Positions 1 through 9,078 of a stretch of 64,000 nucleotides of DNA are shown in pieces; the first letter of the stretch is position 1, and the number at the start of each line of letters is the position of its first letter. The stretch is from positions 62,001 through 126,000 of the forward strand of contig NZ_CP016293.1 of NCBI RefSeq assembly GCF_001679785.1, written 5' to 3'. The notes beneath the pieces were generated by a model. The model had not been told where the DNA came from. It worked only from the letters and a program-made list of their open reading frames with translations, and did no database searches. The position numbers were made by a program, and so were the translations under genes. Origin of the DNA: Rhizobium leguminosarum. Lineage in GTDB: Bacteria > Pseudomonadota > Alphaproteobacteria > Rhizobiales > Rhizobiaceae.

Positions 1-1530
1 CAGGTTGACGTTGACCGCGCCGGAGCCTGCATAGCTGGCGGTGTCGTTGCCATAACCGCCGTCGAGGATGTCCGCGCCGGCGCCGCCCTTCAACACGTCA
101 CTACCGCCGAGACCCTTGAAGGTTTCGTTGCCGCCGTTGGACCGACCGGTATGTGGCAGGATGTCATTGCCGTTGGTGCCGGTGAATACCTTCGTCGGCG
201 TGGTCGGTGTCGTCGGGGCGGTTGGCGTTTCCGGTTGCGTTGGCGTGGTTGGCGTGGTTGGCGTGGTTGGCGTTTCTGGTTGCGTCGGGGCGGTTGGCGT
301 CCCCGGTTGCGTCGGCGTGGTTGGCGTTCCCGGTGTCGAGCTGGAGCCGGATTCGTAGGCACCCATGTCGACAGTTCCAACGACGCGCGCGTGGCCGTCC
401 AGATCGACCGACCCGACGCCGTATTTGGCGGTTCCGCTGTCGATTGCCGCCGAGCCGGAGCCGAGGTGGAAGTTGTCGCTCGCTGCCCCCGAGAATTTCG
501 GGTCGATGCCGAGCTTGTTGCCATTCGCCGCGCTCGGCATCGCGTTGCCGCCGTCGGTCTTGACCGATGCCTGTCCGGCCGTGCCGTTGTAGGTGATGTT
601 GTTGGCCCAGACGACGTTGTTGTTGGTGTAGCTGTCGGTCGACGTGTTATCGATCGCAGTGTTGTTCTTGTTCACCGATGGGTCCGCTACGGCGATGTTG
701 TTGGCCCAGATGTTGTTGCTCGACGCCGAGTTGCTGAGCTCACCGCGCCAGGTGCCGCTGTTCGCCGGGTCCTGATTGTTGTGGTATGCGGTGTTGTTTT
801 TCACCGTGACGGAGTCGCTCCAGGTAACCTGGATGCCTTTGCCGCCGTTCTCGTAGACGAGGTTATTGTCGACCAGGGTCTTGAACGTGTAGTTCGGATG
901 ACCGCTCGTCTGCGTGCTCTGGAAATCGTCGATGATGATGCCGTTGCCGTCGGTGTGCTCACCCGACTTGGTGACGTTATCGTGCGAGATGTTGTCCCGC
1001 ACGATCGTCCGGTAGCCGTCGGTCGAGGTATCGCCGGTGATGTTCCGGTTCTGGTAGATCGAGATGCCCGAGAACCAGCCCGTCGACGCGTTGTTGTAGG
1101 TCTCGTTGCCTTCGATTCTGATGAAGTCCGACTGGTTGAACTGGATGCCGGACTCTCCGCTGCCGTGGACCTTGTTGTTGAGGATCTGGACGTGGTGGAC
1201 ATTGTTCGCTTCGATGCCGTCGCCTTTGGCGCCGCCGATGTCAAAGCCGTCGACTGTCACGTAGTTGGCGTTGACACTGATCGCGTTCCACGAGCCCGCG
1301 GGCGGCCGGATCAGCGCCCCGCCGGGCACTTCCGAGCGCAGCGTGATGTCGGCTGCCGCCGAGCCGTCCGTGTCGATGTTAATAGCCTCGTTGTAGGTCC
1401 CCGCCTTCACCACGACCTCGTCGCCGGGTCTAAGGTTCGCCGACATCGCCTCGCTGATCGTGCGGAAGGGAGAGGAGGTACTGCCGTTACCGCCGTTGCT
1501 GCCAGTCGTTGCTACGTAGTATGTTGTCAT
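1..1530 (-). CDS. Right-handed beta-helix protein with RTX calcium-binding repeats (partial, 3' end beyond window)
   Basis: Reading the minus strand from ATG at 1530 gives 510 uninterrupted codons running off the left edge. The N-terminus (MTTYYVATTGSNGGNG) and the following GTYNEAI, NNIWANNIA and NNKVHGSG stretches are typical of DUF1565/right-handed parallel beta-helix proteins (pectate-lyase or C5-epimerase fold, residues about 1-380). A Thr-Pro-rich linker built on TPTTPTQPETP (about 390-440) leads to glycine/aspartate repeats (GGSDVLKGGAGADILDGG), the nonapeptide signature of RTX/hemolysin-type calcium binding. There is no N-terminal signal peptide, as expected for type I secretion through a C-terminal signal not visible here. 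By family it is probably a secreted polysaccharide-binding or -modifying protein, which fits the neighbouring exopolysaccharide genes. No catalytic residue can be assigned, so lyase, epimerase or adhesin are all possible. Confidence 0.85.
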   Translation of the reverse strand, partial: MTTYYVATTGSNGGNGSTSSPFRTISEAMSANLRPGDEVVVKAGTYNEAINIDTDGSAAADITLRSEVPGGALIRPPAGSWNAISVNANYVTVDGFDIGGAKGDGIEANNVHHVQILNNKVHGSGESGIQFNQSDFIRIEGNETYNNASTGWFSGISIYQNRNITGDTSTDGYRTIVRDNISHDNVTKSGEHTDGNGIIIDDFQSTQTSGHPNYTFKTLVDNNLVYENGGKGIQVTWSDSVTVKNNTAYHNNQDPANSGTWRGELSNSASSNNIWANNIAVADPSVNKNNTAIDNTSTDSYTNNNVVWANNITYNGTAGQASVKTDGGNAMPSAANGNKLGIDPKFSGAASDNFHLGSGSAAIDSGTAKYGVGSVDLDGHARVVGTVDMGAYESGSSSTPGTPTTPTQPGTPTAPTQPETPTTPTTPTTPTQPETPTAPTTPTTPTKVFTGTNGNDILPHTGRSNGGNETFKGLGGSDVLKGGAGADILDGGYGNDTASYAGSGAVNVNL

Positions 1531-2039
1531 GATCTTGTTCCTCAACCCCCGCCCGTTAATATTTGTGGTTAATCCAGCGTTACGGCGGCAGGTTATAGGG
1601 TGACATTTTTGAGGGCGCAACAGCAACGCAACAGTAAGTGCTTGAGAAGCATAGCCTTATTGCTGCCACAATATCCGAATCGATCCAAAGTTACGTTTTG
1701 AAATATTTGGTGAATTTGGAGTCGCCCAAAATGTGGCAGTATTAATATCTCGCTTGCCGCGAGTTATTCTTTCTGCAACCATAGCGACATGCGTGCATTG
1801 AAAACTTTAGAAAAACCTGATGGGCGTGGCTGAATTGCTCCCGCCAAATGCGGAATCGCCATTTTTTTTTGAATTTGGCAATTTTGGGCGGCCTCGCCTT
1901 AACAATTGGTGCTGATTGAATGGTAATGGGAGGTCGACCGTATCGATTCGACCAACCCATTTCGCAGCATTTCAAGCGCCACCGCTTTCCGTCGAGATCA
2001 TCTGGCATGTGGGTGTGACTACACTTTCCGTTTCCGCTG

Positions 2040-2168
2040 ATCCTTCCTTATGTCGACAATCTGCTTGCCGAGCGTGATATCGATGTCTCGTTCCAGACCG
2101 TGTCTGAGTGGGCGACTAAGTCCGGCCGCTGGTGCGAGACCTCGGAACGGTGGCGCTTAGATCTGTAG
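2040..2168 (+). pseudogene. IS6-family transposase remnant
   Basis: A plus-strand frame here reads PYVDNLLAERDIDVSFQTVS followed by EWATKSGR. This resembles the conserved N-terminal region of IS6/IS26-type transposases, where 'VEELLAERGxxVSYETVRRW' precedes the catalytic domain. The frame ends at a stop near 2168 and the DDE catalytic part is missing, so it is a dead fragment. The assignment rests on motif similarity alone. Confidence 0.5.
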
Positions 2169-2424
2169 CCGGGGAAGTCCCCTCTATGAGATCCAGCTTG
2201 CTCCGTCGGCTGACCCGGCTTGGATCGATCCGGTGTGCAAGATGCATGCACCATATTCATCTCATAAGCGGGCCGCCCCGCAGGGTCCCTGGCTTTTCTC
2301 GCCGCGTTGTAAAGAAGCATATCGACGGTTCTGCCGCAGACCTTCCGGCAGTTCCGGTAGAAGATCAACGGTAGCGGACGCTGCCTCCCTAGAGCGTGGC
2401 GACGATTTAACTATTTGAGCCACA

Positions 2425-2580
2425 TTGCGATTGCTGCGAGCTTGGCCAATCCCATGACGTTCACGAGCAGTTTGTCTTATCGCGTCGAAACTGTTTGAGC
2501 TTGCTGTAGAAGCGCTCGATGCGATTGCGCTCCTTAGAGGTCTGCGTCATGGGCGCGCTGCACTTTCGGTTGCGCTTTGG
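2425..2580 (-). pseudogene. IS5-family transposase C-terminal remnant, frameshifted
   Basis: The minus strand reads TSKERNRIERFYSKLKQFRR and then, in a second frame, VMGLAKLAAIAMWLK before a stop. These match the C-terminal part of IS5-family transposases (the 'RNxIERxFxKLKxFRR' catalytic-Glu region followed by the hydrophobic tail). One frameshift separates the halves and the upstream part is absent. It marks past transposition next to the polysaccharide locus. Confidence 0.6.
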
Positions 2581-2712
2581 CGCGATGACGAACCGCGTTC
2601 GGCTATGCCGAGGTCAAACCGCTCTTCGGGACAGCGCTCATCAAAAAGAGCAGCCTGGCAAGCAGTGAGGGTACATCGCCTTACTTCGAATATGTAACCT
2701 ATCTCGGCGTAA

Positions 2713-2742
2713 GACGTAGAAACATGAAGTCTCTTCTACGTC
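2713..2742. promoter_or_regulatory. 9-bp inverted repeat upstream of the polysaccharide genes
   Basis: GACGTAGAA and TTCTACGTC are exact reverse complements separated by 12 bases, ending about 80 bases before the start codon at 2824. Position and symmetry suit an operator for a dimeric regulator. There is no U-run, so it is not a terminator. No named regulator can be assigned. Confidence 0.4.
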
Positions 2743-2823
2743 CAATAGTTAGAGCCGCAAGTATGGAGGCAATCGTCTTGGCAGCATATTCTGATGACAG
2801 TTTAGATCGCGAAAGCGTAGGTC

Positions 2824-3690
2824 ATGAGAAAGCAATCCGCAGACAGAAGCCAAGATTCAGTTCTCAACCAAACGGGTTCTTCAGAATCTATTAATGTCCT
2901 TGGTGTTCGCATTTCGGCAGTTAATCTAAAGAGTGCCACCGGATTTATTCAAAAAGCGATCGAAGACGGTAGGAAGGAATATGTGTGCGTTCGCGACGCG
3001 CACGGCGTGGTCCGGTGTCAAGATGATCCCGAGCTCCGGTCGATACATAACCGGGCCTTCCTCGTAACACCCGATGGCATGCCGTTGGTATGGGCATTGA
3101 AGCGTGCCGGTCATGCGGAAAGCGACAGGGTCTATGGACCTGACCTGATGTTATCCGTTTTCGATGCCGGCAGCTCCAAGGGCTTGCGCCATTTCCTTTA
3201 TGGCGCAACGGCCGAAACGCTCGAACAGCTGCAGGCGCGCCTTCTCGCAAAATTTCCGCAAGCACGGATCGTCGGCTCCTATGCGCCACCTTTTCGCAAA
3301 CTGTCGACGCGGGAGGAAACGGAGATTGCTGACCAGCTCAATCGATCGGGCGCCGATATCATCTGGGTCGGGCTGAGCAGTCCCAAGCAGGAACTCTGGA
3401 TGGCGCGCATGCGCGATCGTCTGGAAGCATCGATGCTCATCGGTGTCGGAGCCGCATTCGATTTCCACGCCGGCCTCAAGCGGCAGGCTCCAAGGATCAT
3501 TCAAAGAAGCGGCTTCGAATGGGCGTTTCGTCTTTTATGCGAGCCGCGACGGCTGTGGCGGCGCTATGCGGTCGTCGTGCCGACCTTCATCTCACTGACG
3601 GCATTCCAGAGACTAGGGCTTCGGAAGTTTCCGATCGAAGACGCGGTTTTTGGACCAAGCGCGCCAAAAGAAGCAGCTGCAAAGGTGTAA
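2824..3690 (+). CDS. WecG/TagA/CpsF-family glycosyltransferase
   Basis: A 288-residue protein matching the WecG/TagA/CpsF family (GT26), which adds the second sugar (for example an N-acetylmannosamine-type residue) to an undecaprenyl-linked acceptor at the inner membrane. Visible features are an NLKSATGFI start of the Rossmann-like core, the TPDGMPLVWALK motif with the conserved aspartate near residue 85, and VGLSSPKQELWMA near residues 180-195. The length is slightly above the 240-260 usual for the family because of a 25-residue N-terminal extension. The stop lies just before the next start (3698), so the two are probably co-transcribed. The donor sugar cannot be deduced. Confidence 0.85.
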   Translation: MRKQSADRSQDSVLNQTGSSESINVLGVRISAVNLKSATGFIQKAIEDGRKEYVCVRDAHGVVRCQDDPELRSIHNRAFLVTPDGMPLVWALKRAGHAESDRVYGPDLMLSVFDAGSSKGLRHFLYGATAETLEQLQARLLAKFPQARIVGSYAPPFRKLSTREETEIADQLNRSGADIIWVGLSSPKQELWMARMRDRLEASMLIGVGAAFDFHAGLKRQAPRIIQRSGFEWAFRLLCEPRRLWRRYAVVVPTFISLTAFQRLGLRKFPIEDAVFGPSAPKEAAAKV

Positions 3691-3697
3691 AGCCATC

Positions 3698-5191
3698 ATG
3701 TCCTTATTTGCGTCGCCAGCAATGACACCGAGGCCGCCGAAGGCAGCCACATCAAATGACATGACGTCGCGGGCGATTGCGGCAGGTTCCGTGCCGCCCA
3801 TAGCAGCTAAGACCGCCGATCCCTTCGACCGGGCAGGGCTGTATATGCCCGTCGCACTACGGAGTCGGCTTCCTCGGCTTGCAACCTCGTCCTTCCTGGT
3901 CGCCGGCGACATTGCAAGCTATTTGGTTGCCTATTTTGTTGTCCTGTCCTTTTTCCCCAGTGGTTTGGAGGGCACGCTGGCGGAGCGTACGTTCACGATC
4001 GCAGCATTCGCCGCGATTATTCTTTACACATCGGCCGGCCTCTATCCTGGGTATCGGTTGCATGACCATGAACATCTGCGGCGGCGCACGGTCGCTGGCG
4101 TCAAGGTGGCTGTCCTGGCGGCGTTTGGGGCAATTATCCTGCCGGAGGGGGAACGACTGCTGCTTGCCGTCATTGGGTTCCTCGCTCTCGGGCTGATTGT
4201 TCAGCCATTTGGGCATTGGCTTGCACGGAGCCTGTGCTGGAAACTTGGAATCTGGGGGGAGCGCGCGGTTGTCATAGGGGGAGGCGACCTTACTCCCGCT
4301 CTCGTGGCGCATTTCAAGAACCACTGGCAGTATGGCATCAGGCCGGAGGCCATCTCCCTCGATAGTTTGGAGGCATTGCCCGATGGCGGGCCATCCATTG
4401 CCGTGATTGCAGGCGCCACAGGCGCGCTTGCACCCGATTTGGCGGCGATGCGTCGGAAGTTCGCCGAAGTCATTTTGCTGTCCGATACGCCGAGCCTCAA
4501 GGTAAGCGGATTGCGACCCGCGGATGTCGGCGGAGAGATCGGTATTCGCCTTATCAACAGTGGGAGTTCACTCAACTCGGACTTGGTTCGCCGGATCCTC
4601 GATCTCGCAATCGCCATCCCTGCATCGATCGTCGTCGCCCCATTCATCGCGTTTGCAGCGGCTGCAATCTATGCCATTGATCCAGGCCCCGTCTTCTTCT
4701 GGCACACCAGGGAGGGGCGGTCCGGCAAGCCGGTGCACGTCCTGAAATTGAGGACGATGTATCAGGATGCAGAGCAGCGCCTTGAAGCAGTCTTCCGAGA
4801 TGACCCTAACATGCGCGCCGAGTGGTTGAGCCACTTCAAGCTCAAGGACGATCCGCGCGTCCTTCCGGTTATAGGACATATGCTGCGCTCTTCGAGCATC
4901 GATGAGCTGCCGCAATTGGCAAACATCATTGCGGGGCAGATGGCCATCGTCGGACCGCGTCCGTTTCCAGAATATCACCTCTCAGCGATGGATAGCGAAT
5001 TTCGTGACAAGCGGCGTTCGGTAACACCGGGGCTGACGGGCCTCTGGCAAATATCCGAACGAAGCAATGCGGACATCGAACTGCAGCAGCAACTCGACGA
5101 GTTCTACATCGACAACCGGTCCCTGTGGTTCGACTGCCAAATTCTTCTCAGCACAATCCCTGCGGTCTTCAAGCGCAGGGGAGCCTACTGA
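3698..5191 (+). CDS. Undecaprenyl-phosphate sugar-phosphate transferase (WbaP/ExoY type)
   Basis: This is the priming enzyme of polysaccharide repeat-unit synthesis; it moves a hexose-1-phosphate from a UDP-sugar to undecaprenyl phosphate. About five hydrophobic segments occupy the N-terminal two thirds, then comes a PF02397 transferase core: a membrane hairpin ([18 protein letters not shown]), [33 protein letters not shown] and [15 protein letters not shown] chose ATG at 3698 (497 aa) because AAAGGTG stands at ribosome-binding distance; an in-frame upstream start at 3650 would overlap the previous gene by 41 bases. With the CpsF-like enzyme upstream it supplies the first two steps of lipid-linked assembly. 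The exact hexose (galactose or glucose) is not determinable. Confidence 0.9.
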   Translation: MSLFASPAMTPRPPKAATSNDMTSRAIAAGSVPPIAAKTADPFDRAGLYMPVALRSRLPRLATSSFLVAGDIASYLVAYFVVLSFFPSGLEGTLAERTFTIAAFAAIILYTSAGLYPGYRLHDHEHLRRRTVAGVKVAVLAAFGAIILPEGERLLLAVIGFLALGLIVQPFGHWLARSLCWKLGIWGERAVVIGGGDLTPALVAHFKNHWQYGIRPEAISLDSLEALPDGGPSIAVIAGATGALAPDLAAMRRKFAEVILLSDTPSLKVSGLRPADVGGEIGIRLINSGSSLNSDLVRRILDLAIAIPASIVVAPFIAFAAAAIYAIDPGPVFFWHTREGRSGKPVHVLKLRTMYQDAEQRLEAVFRDDPNMRAEWLSHFKLKDDPRVLPVIGHMLRSSSIDELPQLANIIAGQMAIVGPRPFPEYHLSAMDSEFRDKRRSVTPGLTGLWQISERSNADIELQQQLDEFYIDNRSLWFDCQILLSTIPAVFKRRGAY

Positions 5192-5237
5192 CCATCCTCG
5201 CTTCCGCGGGGCAACCATCAACAACGGAGCATTTCCA

Positions 5238-6281
5238 ATGCACGGACAAAAGCGAATTATGGTAACCGGCGGCACCGGGTTTCTGGGATCATTCCTGTGC
5301 GAAAGGCTTTTGCGAGAGGGCAATGACGTCCTCTGCGTGGACAATTACTACACCGGTTCGCGCGACAATGTGCTGCATCTTCTTGACGATCCTCGCTTCG
5401 AGGTGCTCCGCCATGACATTACCTTCCCGCTCTATGTAGAGGTCGACGAGATCTACAACCTCGCCTGCCCGGCATCTCCGGTCCACTATCAGCACGACCC
5501 CGTGCAGACTGTGAAGACCAATGTGCACGGGGCCATCAATATGCTCGGCTTGGCAAAACGCACCAAGGCGAAGATCTTCCAGGCATCCACGAGTGAAGTT
5601 TATGGCGATCCGGCAGTCCACCCTCAACCCGAGGAGTATCGAGGGAGCGTAAATCCCATAGGACCGCGGGCATGTTATGACGAAGGCAAGCGGTGCGCCG
5701 AGACGCTGTTCTTCGACTATCATCGTCAATATGGCGTGGAAATCCGGGTGGCGCGGATCTTCAATACCTACGGGCCGCGCATGCAGACCAATGACGGCCG
5801 TGTCGTCTCCAATTTCATCGTTCAGGCGCTTCGAAACGAGCCGATCACCATCTTTGGCAACGGCAGGCAAACACGATCCTTCTGCTATGTGGACGACCTG
5901 ATCGACGGCTTTATCCGTCTGATGGCGGCGCCCGCTGGGGTTACAGGCCCCATCAATCTCGGCAACCCGGGAGAATTCCAGGTCCGTGAATTGGCAGAAA
6001 TGGTGATCGAAATGACCGGATCGAAGTCCGGCATCGTCTTCAAGGATCTGCCAGTTGACGATCCGACACAGCGCAAGCCCGATATCAGCCGCGCCAGGCA
6101 ACAACTGGGCTGGCAGCCGAAGGTGAATCTTCGTGAGGGGCTTGAGAGAACGATCGCCTATTTCGAGTGGAAGCTTTCCGGCGGCGTAAAGAACAGGCTT
6201 AGCGTCAAGTCCTCGCAAGAGGCTTATCCGCATCTGGCGTCTGCCAACGTCGAACTCACTGCTCCTGAAGCCATTCGATAG
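5238..6281 (+). CDS. UDP-glucuronate decarboxylase-like SDR epimerase/dehydratase (UDP-xylose synthase type)
   Basis: A 347-residue extended short-chain dehydrogenase. It has the NAD-binding TGGTGFLGS motif (residues 9-17), the [10 protein letters not shown] segment carrying the active-site Thr/Ser, and the YxxxK pair in [30 protein letters not shown] matches UDP-glucuronate decarboxylases closely, so it most likely converts UDP-glucuronate to UDP-xylose (or the 4-keto-pentose) for the polysaccharide. ATG 5238 is preceded by GGAG at good spacing; a longer frame reaching back to 5067 overlaps the upstream gene and has no support. A related dTDP-glucose dehydratase activity is less likely given the motif set. 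Confidence 0.88.
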   Translation: MHGQKRIMVTGGTGFLGSFLCERLLREGNDVLCVDNYYTGSRDNVLHLLDDPRFEVLRHDITFPLYVEVDEIYNLACPASPVHYQHDPVQTVKTNVHGAINMLGLAKRTKAKIFQASTSEVYGDPAVHPQPEEYRGSVNPIGPRACYDEGKRCAETLFFDYHRQYGVEIRVARIFNTYGPRMQTNDGRVVSNFIVQALRNEPITIFGNGRQTRSFCYVDDLIDGFIRLMAAPAGVTGPINLGNPGEFQVRELAEMVIEMTGSKSGIVFKDLPVDDPTQRKPDISRARQQLGWQPKVNLREGLERTIAYFEWKLSGGVKNRLSVKSSQEAYPHLASANVELTAPEAIR

Positions 6282-6285
6282 GGAC

Positions 6286-8127
6286 ATGAATAGCACCGTT
6301 GATGATCGAAAGCCGCGGCTCGTTTTTTTTCAATGGGACCATCAGCCCAATGCGAACGCGGCCGGTTACCTGCTGCTGCACATGCAGCAGCAGGTCAAAT
6401 GCCTCGCAACACATTTCGATGTCGTCGTCATTAACCGCGACTGCGATTATGCAGAGATATGCGACAGGTACGAACCGGACCTGACGCTGTTTGAAAGCGG
6501 TTATCGGTCGCATGGTTCGCGTCGGATAAAAATCACCAACACCAATGCCCATATCGCCGTTCCCAAGCTTGGCCTTCATAACGCCGACGCATGGTGCGAT
6601 CGACGCGCGGGCTTCCTTTCCGATATGGAGCAGTGGGGCATCGAGGCGTATTTCGCGATCGCAACGATGGCTCCGGAATATATGCCGGCGGTGAAGGAGA
6701 ATCTGTTCGTCTGGCCAAATTTCATCGATCCCGAAGTCTACCACGACTATGGCCAGCAGAAGGTCATCCCGGCCATGCTCACAGGTCAGGCCTACGGCCT
6801 TTATCCCTGGCGACAGACGGTCTTTCCGATGATCCGCGACCGTTACCCCTGCCTGGTCTCGCCGCAACACGCCTATGAGAGCAAGCTAGCTTCCCAGCTC
6901 CTGTCTGGAGAGGCTTATGCGCGCGCGCTCAACGCGAGCCTCGTCGTCCCCACATGCGGCACTATGGGCGGCGAGGTCGTGCGCAAGCATTTTGAGATCC
7001 CCGGGGCAAAGGCCTGTCTCGTGACGGAACGCACGGCAGCCGTGGAGGCAGCCGGCTTTGTCGATATGGAGAACTGTGTCTTTGTTGACGGGCGCAACGT
7101 CGTCGAGCGACTGGACCACCTTTTTGCCCATCCCGACGAAATACGGCGTATCACGAGAGCCGGTTACAGCTTGATCCACTCGTGTCATACGTTGAGCCAC
7201 AGGCCGCAAATATATCAGTGGTTCATGCTGAACAAGGGCCTGCAGTTCGGTGAAAAGATCATCCAGTCCGGCCCCTTCGGCGATCTTGCAAAGGTCCAGC
7301 GGATCTCCAAGCAAGAGAGCGTCCATATCGTAGGGGAAGCGAGCGATCGCGCTTTACTGAAGCAGGGCGACTTGCTTCTCGAGCAGGGCAGGGTTGAAGA
7401 GGCCAAGCAGTGCTACGCGCGCTGCCTGGACTATGTATCCTACCTGCCCGAAGCCAAATTCCGCCTTGCCGTCTGTGCATTGCAGGAGGGCGACGCCGGG
7501 CGCGCTTATGACCTTCTGGTGGACCTGGTCAAGGTGACCATGACCGAATATGGGGCACTCAACCCGGATCCGGTCGAGTGGGCGTACTTCCTTCTCGCTT
7601 TGATCTGCAGAGGCCAGTTTGAGCGGGCGCGGAGGCTGCAAGATTTCTATCCATCTCTATCCCACGACGAATTCAGGCGCGTGCGCCTCGTCATCGCGCA
7701 ACTCGGTCGCTCAGGCGATGGGGTCGTCTCCGGACGGTATGGCAGCGATCGAAAAAGCATTCATCAGCTTCCCGATCGGAGCGATTCCGACTGGCTTGTA
7801 TGGTTCTCCGATATTCTTGAGCGGTGTCAGCAGCCAGATCCTGCAAATGTTCTTCGTCACGCTCCCGTCGGCGGAAGCGGCGCCAGTGAGAAAGTAACAT
7901 CTCTACACTTCAAACGTGATGCTAGTTGGCGTCCGCGACTATATTCAGGCATCGATGGCCTGATGGTCAGACTGCGCCTGAATGGCCTGAGGCCGAATGT
8001 ACCGCCGCTGCCTGAGTTCCGATATTTCTGGCATCTTGCGCGGGGTCTGGTCCCCCGTTCGCAGAGAGGCCCGTTGCGCAGGATCCGAACGGCGCTTTCC
8101 AGGCTTCCGATGGGCACCGGCAATTAG
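6286..8127 (+). CDS. CgeB-like glycosyltransferase with TPR segment
   Basis: A 613-residue soluble protein whose first 350 residues look like a GT-B glycosyltransferase of the CgeB/DUF3880 group: LFESGYRSHGSRRI in the N-terminal half, and in the C-terminal half EIPGAKACLVTERTAAVEAA, then ENCVFVDG with a following helix (RITRAGYSLIHSCHT). Residues about 355-430 form TPR-like helices (LLKQGDLLLEQGRVEEAKQC), which may mediate contact with other assembly proteins. It starts five bases after the decarboxylase gene, suggesting translational coupling. It probably adds a sugar to the lipid-linked repeat unit; donor and acceptor are unknown. CgeB proteins are known from Bacillus spore-coat polysaccharide. 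Confidence 0.72.
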   Translation: MNSTVDDRKPRLVFFQWDHQPNANAAGYLLLHMQQQVKCLATHFDVVVINRDCDYAEICDRYEPDLTLFESGYRSHGSRRIKITNTNAHIAVPKLGLHNADAWCDRRAGFLSDMEQWGIEAYFAIATMAPEYMPAVKENLFVWPNFIDPEVYHDYGQQKVIPAMLTGQAYGLYPWRQTVFPMIRDRYPCLVSPQHAYESKLASQLLSGEAYARALNASLVVPTCGTMGGEVVRKHFEIPGAKACLVTERTAAVEAAGFVDMENCVFVDGRNVVERLDHLFAHPDEIRRITRAGYSLIHSCHTLSHRPQIYQWFMLNKGLQFGEKIIQSGPFGDLAKVQRISKQESVHIVGEASDRALLKQGDLLLEQGRVEEAKQCYARCLDYVSYLPEAKFRLAVCALQEGDAGRAYDLLVDLVKVTMTEYGALNPDPVEWAYFLLALICRGQFERARRLQDFYPSLSHDEFRRVRLVIAQLGRSGDGVVSGRYGSDRKSIHQLPDRSDSDWLVWFSDILERCQQPDPANVLRHAPVGGSGASEKVTSLHFKRDASWRPRLYSGIDGLMVRLRLNGLRPNVPPLPEFRYFWHLARGLVPRSQRGPLRRIRTALSRLPMGTGN

Positions 8128-8146
8128 CTGTGGGCGCACATGCAGA

Positions 8147-8195
8147 CAGCCTCACCTGGAGAGGGCGTGCATGACAAACTTCCCAGGTGAGGCTG
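8147..8195. terminator. 13-bp inverted repeat between convergent genes
   Basis: CAGCCTCACCTGG (8147-8159) and its exact complement (8183-8195) flank a 23-base loop in the gap between the convergent glycosyltransferase and LuxR genes. Its position suits transcript-end protection or termination in both directions. There is no T-run, so intrinsic termination is uncertain. Confidence 0.4.
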
Positions 8196-8301
8196 AAGAT
8201 GCAATCGGGGACTCGGTGGCGTATTTGTCGCGCAGCCACCGAGGATGTTTAGAGCGAGAATGCGCTTGTGATGCGATGCAAGATCTGATCGGTCGATCCC
8301 G

Positions 8302-9078
8302 TCAGCACAGGCTGTTTGTCGCAGAGCCGCCCGAAAGAAAAAGATCGTTGAGCTTGAACACGACTTCCGTTCTGTTCGTCGCTTTGACCTTTTTCATAAT
8401 ATTGCGAACATGCACCTTTACAGTGCTTTCTCGCAGGTTGAGCTCATAAGCGATAATTTTGTTTGCCTTTCCGCGTCGGAGCGCCTCCACGACTTCGACT
8501 TGACGATCCGTGAATATGCCGGCTAGGGGGCGTGCGGTCGAATTGCTCGAGTCCAGCAAGTGACGCATGGCGAACAGAGCGCTTGCAGGCACAAAAATTC
8601 CTCCTGCCACCGACAGCGCGATCAGCTCCATACAGACGCTGACGCTGACTGAGGCGGGTATGAACCCTTTGGCTCCGTACTCAAGTGCCCTAACGATTTG
8701 ACCGAAATCGTCGCTATCGGCCAATACGATGAGTGGCGTCGATGCGAATTCCGACGAAAGCTTCCGGATTTGCTCCGAAACCGTCGGTTCATCGATCTTT
8801 TTGCCGCCGACGTTCAAAAGGATTGCCGAAAGCGGAGGATATTCGTCGCGCTTCTGCTTCCACTCCTCAATTGATCCAAAAGCCAGAATCTGCAAATCCG
8901 CTTTTTGGGCAGCCATGCATTGCGCCAGGCATTGACGATCGAGCTCACGATTATCGAGAATGACAAGCGAATGCGTGTGTCTTCCCGGCGCGGCAGATGT
9001 GTTCGGATTATCTATCCTGAGGGGAAGAGCTACGCTCTCCTGCCTGAGGTCCAAATTCGGTATAAGTGCTGAATTCAC
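8302..9078 (-). CDS. LuxR/FixJ-type response regulator with degenerate receiver domain
   Basis: A 258-residue regulator if started at GTG 9078, which has a strong GGGGAGGG upstream; an in-frame start at 9138 is possible. Residues about 35-150 resemble a receiver fold (LVILDNRELDRQCL, then ILLNVGG where the phospho-acceptor Asp normally lies, then PLIVLADSDD and ALEYGAKGFIPAS). The Asp is replaced by Asn, so control by phosphorylation is doubtful. Residues about 190-250 form a GerE helix-turn-helix (FTDRQVEVVEALRRGKANKI, then STVKVHVRNIMKK). It is divergent from the amino-sugar operon and convergent with the glycosyltransferase gene, so it likely controls this polysaccharide locus. Confidence 0.85.
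   Translation of the reverse strand: MNSALIPNLDLRQESVALPLRIDNPNTSAAPGRHTHSLVILDNRELDRQCLAQCMAAQKADLQILAFGSIEEWKQKRDEYPPLSAILLNVGGKKIDEPTVSEQIRKLSSEFASTPLIVLADSDDFGQIVRALEYGAKGFIPASVSVSVCMELIALSVAGGIFVPASALFAMRHLLDSSNSTARPLAGIFTDRQVEVVEALRRGKANKIIAYELNLRESTVKVHVRNIMKKVKATNRTEVVFKLNDLFLSGGSATNSLC

Larger units (their letters stand above)
1531..2823. other. Intergenic region with IS remnants, no intact gene
   Basis: About 1.3 kb without a convincing complete gene. The first 450 bases are AT-richer than the surroundings and probably hold the promoter of the beta-helix gene. From about 2040 onward there are decayed transposase pieces (listed separately). The last 100 bases before the polysaccharide gene at 2824 contain a 9-bp inverted repeat. 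The short open frames here have no recognisable protein character. Confidence 0.6.

Noticed and set aside
196..340. Short direct repeats near the left edge
   Set aside because: They encode the Thr-Pro linker of the beta-helix protein, not an independent repeat element.
151..1572. 473-codon plus-strand open frame
   Set aside because: It is the opposite-strand shadow of the beta-helix/RTX gene; its translation is Arg/Val-rich without domain character.
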